Notes: generated by a model not told the origin, from the letters alone. DNA of 64,000 bases from Achromobacter spanius (GCF_003994415.1 NZ_CP034689.1:6014001-6078000), one strand, 5' to 3'. Counted from the first letter of the stretch, positions 35,065 to 44,225 are shown. Program-made: numbers and translations.

Positions 35065-35754
35065 ATGATCTCTAAGCTTGTTTCAAGCGCGGCGGCCGCC
35101 TTGGCGGACGTACCCGACGGCGCCACCGTCATGATCGGCGGCTTCGGCACTGCCGGCCAGCCCATGGAATTGATCGACGCCCTGCTCGAACAGGGCGCGA
35201 AAGACCTGGTCATCATCAACAACAACGCCGGCAACGGCACCACGGGCCTTGCCGCCCTCTTGGGCGCGAACCGCGTGCGCAAGATCATCTGCTCGTTCCC
35301 GCGCCAGGCGGACTCGCAGATTTTCGACGGCCTGTACCGCAGCGGCAAGCTGGAACTGGAACTGGTGCCGCAAGGCAACCTGGCCGAGCGCATCCGCGCC
35401 GCGGGCGCCGGCATCGGCGCGTTCTTCTCGCCCACCGGCTACGGCACCCCGCTGGCCGATGGCAAGGAAGTGCGTGAGATCAATGGCCGCCACTACGTGC
35501 TGGAATATCCGCTGCACGCCGACTACGCGCTGATCAAGGCCGAACGCGGCGACCGCTGGGGCAACCTGGTCTACCGCAAGACAGCCCGCAACTTCGGCCC
35601 CATCATGGCCAGCGCCGCGCGCGTGGCCGTGGCGCAGGTGCGCGAAGTGGTTGAGCTGGGCACGCTGGACCCCGAAACCGTCGTCACCCCCGGCATCTTC
35701 GTGCAGCGCGTCGTAGAAATCGACGCCGCCCCGGCCGCCAAGGAGCAGAAATGA
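35065..35754 (+). CDS. pcaI: 3-oxoadipate CoA-transferase subunit A
   Basis: Together with PcaJ this subunit moves CoA from succinyl-CoA to 3-oxoadipate. GGFGTAGQPMELIDALLEQG near residue 24 and the NNNAGNGTTGLAALL stretch are the CoA-transferase family I alpha signature. It has 229 residues. It overlaps pcaJ by four bases and opens the pcaIJ-catC-yciI-pcaD-cyclase unit. Confidence 0.92.
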   Translation: MISKLVSSAAAALADVPDGATVMIGGFGTAGQPMELIDALLEQGAKDLVIINNNAGNGTTGLAALLGANRVRKIICSFPRQADSQIFDGLYRSGKLELELVPQGNLAERIRAAGAGIGAFFSPTGYGTPLADGKEVREINGRHYVLEYPLHADYALIKAERGDRWGNLVYRKTARNFGPIMASAARVAVAQVREVVELGTLDPETVVTPGIFVQRVVEIDAAPAAKEQK

Positions 35755-36395
35755 GCACCAAACTGACCCGCGACCAGATCGCCGCCCGCGTCGCGCAGGA
35801 CATTCCCGAAGGCGCCTACGTCAACCTCGGCATCGGCTTGCCCACGCTGGTGGCCAACCACCTGCCGGCTGACCGCGAAGTCATCCTGCATACCGAAAAC
35901 GGCATGCTGGGCATGGGCCCCGCACCCGCCAAGGGCGAAGAAGACTACGACCTGATCAACGCCGGCAAGCAGCCCGTGACCGAACTGCCCGGCTGCTCGT
36001 TCTTCCATCACGCCGACTCGTTCGCGATGATGCGCGGCGGCCACCTGGACATCTGCGTGCTGGGCGCCTTCCAGGTGTCGCAACACGGCGACCTGGCCAA
36101 CTGGCACACCGGCGCGCCCGACGCCATCCCCGCCGTGGGCGGCGCGATGGACCTGGCCATCGGCGCCAAAGACGTCTTCGTGATGATGGAACTGCAAACC
36201 CGCGAAGGCCAGAGCAAGCTGGTCGAGGCCTGCACGTATCCGCTGACGGGCGTGCGCTGCGTCTCGCGCGTGTACACGGACGTGGCCGTGTTCGACATCC
36301 GCGCCGACGGCGTGACCGTGACCGATATCTTCGGCGACGTCACCGCCGACGAACTGCTGGCCCTGACCGGCCTGCCGCTGAAATTTTCCCGCTAA
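35751..36395 (+). CDS. pcaJ: 3-oxoadipate CoA-transferase subunit B
   Basis: The beta subunit carries the catalytic glutamate in HTENGMLGMGP near residue 46-56, which forms the acyl-CoA thioester intermediate. IGLPTLVANHLP and GGHLDICVLGAFQVS are family motifs. It has 214 residues. It overlaps pcaI and is followed by catC after 15 bases. Confidence 0.92.
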   Translation: MSTKLTRDQIAARVAQDIPEGAYVNLGIGLPTLVANHLPADREVILHTENGMLGMGPAPAKGEEDYDLINAGKQPVTELPGCSFFHHADSFAMMRGGHLDICVLGAFQVSQHGDLANWHTGAPDAIPAVGGAMDLAIGAKDVFVMMELQTREGQSKLVEACTYPLTGVRCVSRVYTDVAVFDIRADGVTVTDIFGDVTADELLALTGLPLKFSR

Positions 36396-36410
36396 TCAGG
36401 AGCCCTCATC

Positions 36411-36686
36411 ATGCTGTTCATGGTTCAAATGCAAGTCAACCTGCCCGTCGACATGCCGGCCGAGCAAGCCAACAAACTGAAGGCGGACGAAAAGGCGCTG
36501 GCCCAACAACTGCAACGCGACGGCAAGTGGAAAGAGCTGTGGCGCGTGGTTGGCCGCTACGCCAACGTCAGCATTTTCGATGTCGAAAGCAATGACGAGC
36601 TGCACACGCTGCTGTCGTCGCTGCCGCTGTTTCCGTACATGGACATCAACGTCACGGCGCTGGCGCGCCACCCCTCGGCGATCTGA
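36411..36686 (+). CDS. catC: muconolactone delta-isomerase
   Basis: CatC isomerises muconolactone to 3-oxoadipate enol-lactone in the catechol branch. The 91-residue length is standard. The N-terminal MLFMVQMQVNLP, the GKWKELWRVVGRYANVSIFDV core and the LSSLPLFPYMDINVTAL C-terminus are strongly diagnostic. The usual partner catB (muconate cycloisomerase) is not in the window, so its substrate must come from elsewhere or differ. Confidence 0.93.
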   Translation: MLFMVQMQVNLPVDMPAEQANKLKADEKALAQQLQRDGKWKELWRVVGRYANVSIFDVESNDELHTLLSSLPLFPYMDINVTALARHPSAI

Positions 36687-36698
36687 CCGGAGCCTTCC

Positions 36699-36995
36699 AT
36701 GCCCTACATCATCGAAACCTTCGACAAGCCCAACCACCAGGAAGTGCGCCAGCAGCATCGCGCGGCGCATCTGGAATACCTGGACGCCAACAAGCAGTTG
36801 CTGCTGGCCTGCGGCGCCAAGCTGCAAGACGACGGCAAGGACGCGGGCGGCGGCCTGTACATCGTTGACCTGGACACGCGCGAAGCCGCGCAACAGTTCA
36901 TCGACGCCGATCCGTTCTCGCAAGCCAATCTGTTCGACCGCGTGACCATCACGCGCTGGCGCAAAGCCTACGTCGACGGCACCTGCCACCTGTAA
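36699..36995 (+). CDS. YciI-family protein
   Basis: A 98-residue ferredoxin-like alpha/beta protein. The conserved His in RAAHLEYLDA near residue 25 and the Asp in FIDADPFSQANLF near 75 are the putative active-site pair of YciI proteins. The position between catC and pcaD suggests a lactone- or chloro-lactone-related step. Some YciI-like enzymes do release halide from such intermediates, but the function here is a guess. Confidence 0.8.
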   Translation: MPYIIETFDKPNHQEVRQQHRAAHLEYLDANKQLLLACGAKLQDDGKDAGGGLYIVDLDTREAAQQFIDADPFSQANLFDRVTITRWRKAYVDGTCHL

Positions 36996-37002
36996 TCCTG
37001 TC

Positions 37003-37024
37003 GCGGCCGCCTTTGCGCGGCCGC
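37003..37024 (+). other. GC-rich hairpin between yciI and pcaD
   Basis: GCGGCCGC at 37003-37010 is repeated as its own complement at 37017-37024, with a 6-base loop. There is no U-tract. It may modulate expression of the downstream genes. Confidence 0.4.
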
Positions 37025-37047
37025 GGTTTCATCCGAGGACTTCCCAC

Positions 37048-37827
37048 ATGGCTTACGCCGATCTCAGCCAAGCCCGGCTGTTCTACGTCATCGATGGCCC
37101 CGCCGACGCGCCGGTGCTCGTGCTTTCCAATTCGTTGGGCACCTGCTCCGACATGTGGGCACGCCAGATTCCCGAACTGACCAAGCATTTTCGTGTGCTG
37201 CGCTACGACACGCGCGGCCACGGCAAGTCGTCGATTCCCGACGGCGAATACACGTTTGAGCAATTGGCCGGCGACGTCGCCGAACTGCTGGCGCATCTGA
37301 ACATCAAGCGCGCGCACTTCTGCGGGCTGTCTATGGGCGGCCCGACCGGCATCGCGCTGGCGCTGGCGCACCCGGAACTGGTCGGCAAGCTGGTGTTGTG
37401 CAACACCGCCGCGCGCATTGGGTCGGTGGAAGGCTGGAGCACCCGCATCGCCGCCGTGGCCGAGCAGACGCTGGAAAAGATGGCGCCCACACTCGTGGAA
37501 CGCTGGTTGACCGACGACTACCGCGCCGCCGAACCGGGCCTGACGCAAGTGCTGATCGACATGCTGCGCCGCACGCCGGACGCCGGTTATTCGGCCAACT
37601 GCGCCGCACTGCGCGACGCCGACTACCGCCAGCAAGTGTCCGCCATCACCGCGCCCACGCTGGTCATCAGCAGCACGCATGATCTGGCCGCGACCCCGGC
37701 CCAGGGCAAGGAACTGGCCGCCGCCATCCCCGGCGCGCGCTATGTTGAATTGAATACGTCCCATATTTCAAACTGGGAACAACCGGAAGCCTTCACCCGC
37801 GCGGTCGTCGACTTTCTGACGGAGTAA
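37048..37827 (+). CDS. pcaD: 3-oxoadipate enol-lactonase
   Basis: An alpha/beta hydrolase of 259 residues that opens 3-oxoadipate enol-lactone to 3-oxoadipate. The nucleophile elbow CGLSMGG is near residue 93, and the C-terminal His is in NTSHISNWEQPE near 236. YDTRGHGKSSIPDGEYTFEQLA matches the PcaD group. It follows catC/yciI and is followed after four bases by the cyclase gene. Confidence 0.9.
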   Translation: MAYADLSQARLFYVIDGPADAPVLVLSNSLGTCSDMWARQIPELTKHFRVLRYDTRGHGKSSIPDGEYTFEQLAGDVAELLAHLNIKRAHFCGLSMGGPTGIALALAHPELVGKLVLCNTAARIGSVEGWSTRIAAVAEQTLEKMAPTLVERWLTDDYRAAEPGLTQVLIDMLRRTPDAGYSANCAALRDADYRQQVSAITAPTLVISSTHDLAATPAQGKELAAAIPGARYVELNTSHISNWEQPEAFTRAVVDFLTE

Positions 37828-37831
37828 GCGC

Positions 37832-38872
37832 ATGCAGCGCTGGAAACATCGGCCCGAAGGCTCCAATTGGGGCGATTTCGGGCCCGACGACCAATTGGGT
37901 CGTTTGAATCTGATCACCGAAGAACAAGTGCTGAAGGGCGCGCGGGAAATCCGCGCGGGCAAGACGTTTTGCTTGTCCTTGCCCTTGGACCTGCCGGGCG
38001 GCAACGTGCTGAACCCGCGCCGCCATCCGCCGCAGCTGAGTCCGACCAAGCTTGCGGATACGCCGTATCTGAACTTTCCGCTGCGTAACGTCAACCCGGA
38101 CGCGGTGGATGTATTGAGCGATGACCAGGTGCTGCTGTCGATGCAGTATTCCACGCAGTGGGATGCGTTGGCGCACGTGGGCGCGCTGTTTGATGCCGAT
38201 GGCGACGGCAAGCCCGAGCTGCGCTACTACAACGGCTTTCAGGCGGGTGTGGACGTGGTCGGCCCGGCGGATGGCGAACATACCGGCTGCGGCTGCTCAA
38301 CCGGCGGCCCGTCCGCGGCGTTGAAGCTGGGCGTGGAGAATCTGGCGCAGAAAGGCATGCAGGGGCGCGGCGTGCTGGTGGACCTGTTCCGCCACTACGG
38401 CCCGGGCCGCACGCTGATCGGCCATGCTGAGTTGATGCATGTGCTGGAAAAGGATGGCGTCACGGTGGAACGCGGCGACATGCTGGTGCTGCGTACCGGT
38501 TACGCCGAGGCTGTCGTGGCGATGAACGGCACGCCGGACCCGGAAGTGCTGCATACGTATGGCGCGGCGCTGGATGGAACGGATGCGGCGTTGCTGCAAT
38601 GGATCACCGACAGCGGCATCGCCGCGATTTGCGCGGACAACTACGCGGTCGAGGCTTACCCCGCAAGGGAAAAGACCGGCCCGCGCGCCATGCTGCCGCT
38701 GCATCACCATTGTCTGTTCAAGCTGGGGTTGCCGTTGGCGGAGCTTTGGTATTTGAAAGACCTGGCGGAGTTTCTGGAGGCCAATGGCAGGCATCATTTC
38801 ATGCTGACCGCCCCACCGCTGCGCCTGCCGCACGCGATCGGCTCACCGGTGACCCCGATCGCGACTGTTTGA
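37832..38872 (+). CDS. cyclase-family (kynurenine-formamidase-like) hydrolase
   Basis: A PF04199-type metal-dependent hydrolase of 346 residues, the long form of the family. The metal motif is partly recognisable in STQWDALAHVG near residue 107 (the family consensus is HxxTHxD). The C-terminal Leu-pro-His stretch around PLHHHCLFKLGLPL fits long cyclases. It starts four bases after pcaD. Lactone or amide hydrolysis feeding muconolactone is plausible, which would make catB unnecessary; this is inference. Its stop codon overlaps the first base of a dispersed repeat. Confidence 0.72.
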   Translation: MQRWKHRPEGSNWGDFGPDDQLGRLNLITEEQVLKGAREIRAGKTFCLSLPLDLPGGNVLNPRRHPPQLSPTKLADTPYLNFPLRNVNPDAVDVLSDDQVLLSMQYSTQWDALAHVGALFDADGDGKPELRYYNGFQAGVDVVGPADGEHTGCGCSTGGPSAALKLGVENLAQKGMQGRGVLVDLFRHYGPGRTLIGHAELMHVLEKDGVTVERGDMLVLRTGYAEAVVAMNGTPDPEVLHTYGAALDGTDAALLQWITDSGIAAICADNYAVEAYPAREKTGPRAMLPLHHHCLFKLGLPLAELWYLKDLAEFLEANGRHHFMLTAPPLRLPHAIGSPVTPIATV

Positions 38873-39371
38873 TGGGTTCCGCGCGATTTCCATTGTGTTC
38901 CTTGCGGATGCCTTCTCGCGCTGCACCCATCCTACGGGTCGATGGATGGCGGCGGGGTTGTGGCTGGATGGGTCGTGATGTCACCGCTGCGTGATGGGTT
39001 TCGCGCGATACGCACCGCGTCCTTTGCGGATGCCGGGGCGCGCTGCACCCATCCTACGGGTTGATGGATGGTGGCGGGGTTGTGGCTGGATGCGTCGTGA
39101 TGTCACCGCTGCATGATGGGTTTCGCGCGATACGCACCGCGTGCTTTGCGGATGCCGGCGCGCGCTGCACCCATCCTACGGGTCGTAAATTGTAGGATGG
39201 GTGCAGCGCGCCAGATCGATCGCCAGAACCCCGCTGCACATCGCGCGAAACCCATCACGCGGCGGCGGAGGTGTGGCTGGATCGGCCATTTATCCACGGT
39301 CGTTTGATGGGTTTCGCGCGATTTCCATTGTGTTCCTTGCGAACACCTTCCCGCGCTGCACCCATCCTACG
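38871..39371. repeat. cluster of five 65-bp elements, partly tandem
   Basis: Forward copies are at 38871-38936, 38993-39058, 39115-39180 and 39306-39371; an inverted copy is at 39192-39256. The first three are tandem with a 122-bp period and share a spacer containing GGCGGGGTTGTGGCTGGATG, different from that of the 124-bp array. Copies 3 and 4 face each other with an 11-base gap. No gene lies here. 39372-39504 also contains short imperfect repeats of GACGAATGCCATG. Confidence 0.9.
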
Positions 39372-39504
39372 TGCCCATGACCGACGGCGCGACGCGACGA
39401 ATGCCATGTTGCGCCATGAACGACGACGTGGCGCAACGAACGCCATGACGTGCCCATACGACGAATGCCATGGCGCGCCTATGGACCGCTTTTCCCCACC
39501 CCGA

Positions 39505-39831
39505 TCATCCCTTCAGACACGTACTCATGAACGTCTTGCGCGCATCGCCCGTCAATTTTTGATCGCCCGCCTTGGCGTTGCAGTCTTTCATTTTCTGCTG
39601 CTGCGGGGTCAGCGGCTTGCCGGATGACGTTGTCTCGCCTTTCAGGCAACTGCTCATGTAGGCCTTGCGCTCGTCGCCCGTCTTGCCCGTGGCCGACTTA
39701 TTGCATTCCGTCATGCGCTGCTGCTGCGGCGTGGGGGTCTTGGCGGGGGTGGCGGGGGTTTGGGCGTAAGCCCCAAAAAAACATGCGGACAACACCATGG
39801 CCGAGGCCATCTGGGCAGTACGGGAAAGCAT
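39505..39831 (-). CDS. PsiF-family secreted protein
   Basis: A 108-residue protein with a signal peptide (MLSRTAQMASAMVLSACFFGAYA) and two PsiF repeats. Each repeat reads TPQQQrM..CN..A....GD.RK.[YF]MS.CLKG, ending the protein with STCLKG. The start is set by AGGGAG upstream; a longer frame is not supported. PsiF proteins are small periplasmic proteins linked to phosphate starvation in E. coli. The function is unknown. Confidence 0.85.
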   Translation of the reverse strand: MLSRTAQMASAMVLSACFFGAYAQTPATPAKTPTPQQQRMTECNKSATGKTGDERKAYMSSCLKGETTSSGKPLTPQQQKMKDCNAKAGDQKLTGDARKTFMSTCLKG

Positions 39832-40184
39832 GAGTTTTCTCCCTGGCGTGTAGCGCCCGCCTGCGTGGATGCACGCATCAGACCGGGCTGCCGGCCGGTT
39901 GCCGACCCGGCCATCATCGAACAAACCGCCACGCGCCGCAAGCATCAGAAAGTTAGGAAAAGACAAGGCCGAAAAATCTCAATCTAGAGACATTCCGACG
40001 CATCCTTGTCATTAGCCGACGAATCTGGGAACAACCCACGCAACCTGTTACCGAATCATCCTTTTGACCCGTTGTGCAGGGGCACGGAAAGGAGTGAGAT
40101 AGCCCTGTCCGCCCGATATGCGGATGGCGCAAACGGCGGCGCAGACAAGCAAGCGCCCTCACGCCGGCACACTTGGAGACCGCC
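39832..40184. other. divergent intergenic region
   Basis: About 350 bases lie between the divergent psiF-like gene and the FxLYD gene. It must hold both promoters. I recognised no strong promoter boxes, repeat element or structured RNA. Confidence 0.3.
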
Positions 40185-40523
40185 ATGAAACTTGCCCTTG
40201 CTTCCCTTGCCTTGCTTGCCGGCCTGTCCGGTGCCGCCCACGCGCAAAGCCTGGCTTATGGCGTCACACTGGGCAACGTGCAGGCGGTGCGCGACACCAA
40301 CATCAATATGTCCACCATCACCGGCTCACTGGCCAACCTGTCGGGCCGCCCCATCTCCAGCGCGGTGCTGACTTACGTGCTGTACGACGCGCAGGGCCAC
40401 GAAGTGGGCCGGGTCAACGATGACGTGATCGGCCCGATTCCCCCCGGGCAGATCCGCTTGGTGAAGGCGGTGACGCCGCTGCAATTCACGAAAGTCACCG
40501 TGCTGGACGTACGGGCGCAATAG
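40185..40523 (+). CDS. small secreted FxLYD-domain protein
   Basis: A 112-residue exported protein: signal peptide MKLALASLALLAGLSGAAHA, then one small beta-sandwich. SLANLSGRPISSAVLTYVLYDAQGHEVG matches the FxLYD layout seen in many cell-envelope proteins. The start is set by TTGGAG. No neighbour gives a functional hint. Confidence 0.75.
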   Translation: MKLALASLALLAGLSGAAHAQSLAYGVTLGNVQAVRDTNINMSTITGSLANLSGRPISSAVLTYVLYDAQGHEVGRVNDDVIGPIPPGQIRLVKAVTPLQFTKVTVLDVRAQ

Positions 40524-40693
40524 TCCGAACCGCAAAAAACCCTTATGTGAGCAGGGTTTAGACAGGTGGCTGTAGGGGCAAATATGGGAAAATTCCGCTT
40601 GCCGACTCGATAACAGGGGCATCCAAACGAAGCCCCTTATTGCGTCTGTCGGCGTGCCAGCAAGCCTGGCCTAGATACTAGGAAGTGACCACC

Positions 40694-41344
40694 ATGTTTC
40701 CCAAAAGACTCACCGAAGGCTATCAATCGTTCCTGGGCGGCCGTTTCCATTCGGAAAGCAGCCGCTATCAAAAGCTTGCCGAACTGGGGCAAAGCCCGGA
40801 AATCCTGCTTATTGGCTGCTGCGATTCGCGCGTGTCGCCGGAAGTGATTTTTGATGCCGGCCCGGGCGAAATGTTCGTGGTGCGCAACGTTGCCAACCTG
40901 GTTCCGCCCTGTGAGCCTGATTCGGAATCGTCCTACCACGGCACCAGCGCCGCCATCGAGTTCGCGGTCAACGGCCTGAACGTGAAGCACATCGTCGTGC
41001 TGGGCCACGCCTCTTGCGGCGGCATCCGTTCATTCTTCGACGACGCCAAGCCCCTGTCCAAGGGCGACTTCATCGGCAAGTGGATGTCGCAGATCGAGCC
41101 CATGGCCGAGCGCCTGGGCCCCGGCTCCGGCGACCGCCAGACCAAGCTCAAGCGCCTGGAACTGGCCGTGGTGGAACACAGCCTGAACAACCTGATGACG
41201 TTCCCGTCCATCCGCCGCCGTGTGGAAAAGGGCGAACTGGAATTGCACGGCACCTACTTCGGCGTGGCTACCGGCGTGCTGTTCCTGCGCGATCCGGAAA
41301 CGGGCGAATTCAACCCCTGCCTGGAAACCGGCATCACCGAATAA
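40694..41344 (+). CDS. can: beta-class carbonic anhydrase
   Basis: This enzyme interconverts CO2 and bicarbonate, supplying for example PEP carboxylase. The zinc ligands are Cys42 in GCCDSRV (with the Asp44-Arg46 dyad) and His and Cys in LGHASCGG near residues 103-106. It has 216 residues. The ATG at 40694 is chosen over a GTG nine bases upstream because AGGAAG sits at the right distance. Cytoplasmic. Confidence 0.93.
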   Translation: MFPKRLTEGYQSFLGGRFHSESSRYQKLAELGQSPEILLIGCCDSRVSPEVIFDAGPGEMFVVRNVANLVPPCEPDSESSYHGTSAAIEFAVNGLNVKHIVVLGHASCGGIRSFFDDAKPLSKGDFIGKWMSQIEPMAERLGPGSGDRQTKLKRLELAVVEHSLNNLMTFPSIRRRVEKGELELHGTYFGVATGVLFLRDPETGEFNPCLETGITE

Positions 41345-41416
41345 GGCGCATATCCGGTACGCTTGCGGCTGCTTTTCGCTTTCTTCAAAGACGCTACGCA
41401 ACCGACAAGGACCGCT

Positions 41417-42025
41417 ATGAAATTGTTTTTCTCGCCGGCTTCACCCTTCGTGCGCAAATGCATGGTCATTGCCCACGAACTGGGCCTGACAGAACGCATT
41501 GAAAAACTGCCCAGCGCCGCCGGCCCCGTCGCCCGTGACCAGAGCATCATCCCCAGCAACCCGCTGGGCAAGGTGCCCACCCTGATCACGGACGACGGCC
41601 AGGTGCTGTACGACAGCCGCGTCATCTGCGAATACCTGAACGACCTGGGCCGCGGCACGCTGTTCCCCGCGAACGGCCGCGCGCGCTGGCAAGCACTGGC
41701 TGATCAGGCCTTGGGCGATGGCGTCATGGACGCGGCGCTGCTGGCCCGCTATGAAACCGCCCTGCGCCCGGAAGCCTTGCGCTGGTCCGATTGGGTTGAC
41801 GGCCAGATGAGCAAGGCGCACGACGCACTGGCGCAACTGGAAAAGAACGTGGCCAGCCTGGAAGGCCGTGTCGATATCGGCACCATCACCATCGGCTGCG
41901 CCCTGGGCTACCTGGACTTCCGTTTCGCCAGCTACGACTGGCGCAGCACCCACCCCGGTGTTGCCGCGTGGTTCAAGACCTTCAACGCACGCCCGTCCAT
42001 GCAGGCAACCCTGCCCCCGGCCTGA
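41417..42025 (+). CDS. glutathione S-transferase family protein
   Basis: A 202-residue GST. The N-terminal thioredoxin-like domain begins MKLFFSPASPFVRKCMVIA with Ser6/Ser9 as the candidate catalytic residue, and has NPLGKVPTL and DSRVICEYL, the glutathione-gamma-glutamyl site. An all-helical C-terminal domain follows. Substrate unknown. It starts about 70 bases after the carbonic anhydrase gene. Confidence 0.88.
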   Translation: MKLFFSPASPFVRKCMVIAHELGLTERIEKLPSAAGPVARDQSIIPSNPLGKVPTLITDDGQVLYDSRVICEYLNDLGRGTLFPANGRARWQALADQALGDGVMDAALLARYETALRPEALRWSDWVDGQMSKAHDALAQLEKNVASLEGRVDIGTITIGCALGYLDFRFASYDWRSTHPGVAAWFKTFNARPSMQATLPPA

Positions 42026-42184
42026 CGCGGTTACGCTTTGACTCCTAGTGCGACGGGCTGACACGACGCCGCGCCCGCAACGCGGTAAATTTTGACGCAG
42101 GAAGTTCTGACGCCAAATATTGAACTTGTCAGCCCCCGGCAGAACCAAACCTCTGGTTCTTGTCGACTCGTACAGGGAGCAAGG

Positions 42185-42796
42185 ATGAACGTCGCTGCGA
42201 TCTCCCCCATTGCCCGCGTGGCCGCGCCCTACGCGGCGCACATCGCGCGGGTGGACGACACCCGCCCCAGTTGGGAAGCCGAACGCCTGGCCCAGACCGC
42301 GGCCGCGCGCGAGGCCCAGCGCAGCGCGCAGGCGCAAGCCGCGTGGGAAGCCCGGCGCGTTGCCCGCGTACGTGAAACGGCTGAAGCGGCTGATTCCGCC
42401 AAAGCGGCCAACGCCCCCGAATCTTCGTCACAAACCATTCACGCCCGCGCCGACGCGGCCACCCTTGCGGCAGCCGACGCGCTGCCCAAGCTGGATATCT
42501 TTCGCGATCAATACGCGGACACGCGACTGCGCCGCGCCCTTGACGCGTACGCCGCCCAGCCTGACCCGGTGGCCCAGCGCGCCGGCAACGCGAACGACCT
42601 GGGCACCATCGAAGGCCTGATGCCCTTGCAGGCGTATCGCGTTGCGATGGCCAACCCGCAAGTGCAGGAACTGCAAACCGCCGTGGCCATGAAGGCGGCG
42701 TCAGTGGCTGTGCCGGCGGTGGCCAATATCGGCGCCACCGAAAACGCCACGGACAACGCGCGCTACCGTCCCGGGTTTGCACCCGCCATGTCCTGA
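42185..42796 (+). CDS. hypothetical Ala-rich protein
   Basis: I do not recognise this 203-residue protein. The first third is rich in Ala, Arg and Gln and probably forms a long helix or coiled coil (WEAERLAQTAAAREAQRS). The middle has DIFRDQYADTRLRRALDAYAAQ and the end is Ala/Val-rich. There is no signal peptide or membrane segment. AAGGATG supports the start loosely. A strong bidirectional terminator follows. Confidence 0.6.
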   Translation: MNVAAISPIARVAAPYAAHIARVDDTRPSWEAERLAQTAAAREAQRSAQAQAAWEARRVARVRETAEAADSAKAANAPESSSQTIHARADAATLAAADALPKLDIFRDQYADTRLRRALDAYAAQPDPVAQRAGNANDLGTIEGLMPLQAYRVAMANPQVQELQTAVAMKAASVAVPAVANIGATENATDNARYRPGFAPAMS

Positions 42797-42831
42797 GCGT
42801 TGCACGGCCGCCAGCCCACGACGCGCGATGT

Positions 42832-42870
42832 AAAAAAGGCCGCCTGAAAATCAATCAGGCGGCCTTTCAC
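42832..42870. terminator. bidirectional intrinsic terminator
   Basis: A 13-bp stem AAAGGCCGCCTGA / TCAGGCGGCCTTT (42835-42847 and 42855-42867) with a 7-base loop has A-runs on the left and T on the right. It lies between two convergent genes and can serve both. Confidence 0.92.
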
Positions 42871-42887
42871 CATTCAGCGCGCTCAGA

Positions 42888-44225
42888 TCAGTGGAAGAAT
42901 TCCGCGATCATCGTGGCGCCCATGAAGGTGCCGGCGTTGGCGGCCAGGGACACCACCACGATCTTCCAGCCCAGCTTGCGAAACGCCGGCAGATCCTTCA
43001 GGATCGACAGCCCGGCCATGGCCAGGATCACGGTCGTGAACGGCAGGAAGTTCACCTTGCCGACCAGCGCGATGATCTGGTCCGAGTACGGCAGCACGCC
43101 CGGGCAGCCGGCGGTCATGGCGATCAGCGACAGCACGAACACGGCCGGCAGCTTGGGCACCACACGCAGGATCAGGTCGGTCAGCACCACCAGCAGGATG
43201 ATGATGCCCATGCCCGGCAGCGCGTCCATGAAGGGCACGTTGTAGCCCAGACGGTTGCCCACCAGCGCGAACAGGCCGCAGATGACATAGGCGGTCAGAC
43301 GGTCGCCAAAGCCCATCTTCGCGCCGTGCGCCGGCACGTCGTCCGAGACGCTGTCGTCGACAACGGATTCCGAGGCCTTGCCGCGCGAAAAGCGGCCCAG
43401 CACGGGTTCCAGCTTGCCGTACAGGAAGATGGTGGTCGGCAGCGAAATGAACAGCGTGAAGTACACGCCCACCACCGTCGTCAGCAAGTTGGCGGCGGCG
43501 GCCAGCGCGGCCACCTGGTGCGCCATTTCGGGCGTCTGCTGGGACGCAATGGCGCCCACGCCGGCGGCCATCATGCTGCCCGAACCGACGCCAGCGCCCA
43601 TGGCCAGCGATCGCGGATCAAAAATGTTCAGGCTGGTGATGAAGCCGGCCATCAGCGCCACGAACAGCGCGCCGATCACCGTGCCCGTGATGTACTCGGC
43701 CATCACGCCACGGCCTTCCGGCGAGTTCATGCCGTAGCGCTCGCCGATGATGGCCAGGCTGGGCTCGCGGCCCACCGAGAACGTGGCGCCGATGGCTTCC
43801 CGCTTGATGCCCAGCAACAGCGCCAGCGGCAGGCCGATGGCCATGGTGCCGAAGAAGTGGCCGAATTCCTGGAACACCAGCGCCCAGCCGGCCTCGCGCA
43901 CTTGCGGCAGTGCGCCGCCCACCATCAGGCCCAGCTTGGCCAGGAACGGCAGCAAGGCGTATTGCAGATAGCCGCTGATGCGGGTCTGCATGGCCTTGTC
44001 GATGGCGCTGCCCACGGGCAGCCGCTGGCCAAAAGCCGCCACGATGGCGCCGATGAAGATGGCCCAAAGCATCGGTTGCAGAACGATCTTGCCCGGACCC
44101 ACCGAAAACGTGACGCTGCCGATCGCTTCGGAAATGACCACCACCAACAAGATGGCGGCAAGCATCCGAACGCGGGCGGATAGCGACATGGAAGGCGCGG
44201 CCAGACTGGCGCTGGCGTAAGACAT
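42888..44225 (-). CDS. DUF3100 membrane transporter
   Basis: A polytopic inner-membrane protein of 445 residues with about eleven hydrophobic segments. Glycine-rich stretches such as AMGAGVGSGSMMAAGVGAIAS and the MSPEGRG-like NSPEGRGVMAEYITGTVIGA region match the DUF3100 family of putative transporters. The start MSYASASL is supported by AGGGGAAA. It diverges from a LysR gene, which is the likely regulator. The transported compound is unknown. Confidence 0.82.
   Translation of the reverse strand: MSYASASLAAPSMSLSARVRMLAAILLVVVISEAIGSVTFSVGPGKIVLQPMLWAIFIGAIVAAFGQRLPVGSAIDKAMQTRISGYLQYALLPFLAKLGLMVGGALPQVREAGWALVFQEFGHFFGTMAIGLPLALLLGIKREAIGATFSVGREPSLAIIGERYGMNSPEGRGVMAEYITGTVIGALFVALMAGFITSLNIFDPRSLAMGAGVGSGSMMAAGVGAIASQQTPEMAHQVAALAAAANLLTTVVGVYFTLFISLPTTIFLYGKLEPVLGRFSRGKASESVVDDSVSDDVPAHGAKMGFGDRLTAYVICGLFALVGNRLGYNVPFMDALPGMGIIILLVVLTDLILRVVPKLPAVFVLSLIAMTAGCPGVLPYSDQIIALVGKVNFLPFTTVILAMAGLSILKDLPAFRKLGWKIVVVSLAANAGTFMGATMIAEFFH

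Noticed and set aside
40540..40565. AAACCCT-N9-AGGGTTT hairpin after the FxLYD gene
   Set aside because: The T-run is on the minus strand, where no gene ends. On the plus strand no U-tract follows, so I did not call a terminator.
42891..44183. 430-residue plus-strand frame opposite the DUF3100 gene
   Set aside because: It has shadow composition; the minus strand has a clear polytopic membrane protein with RBS.
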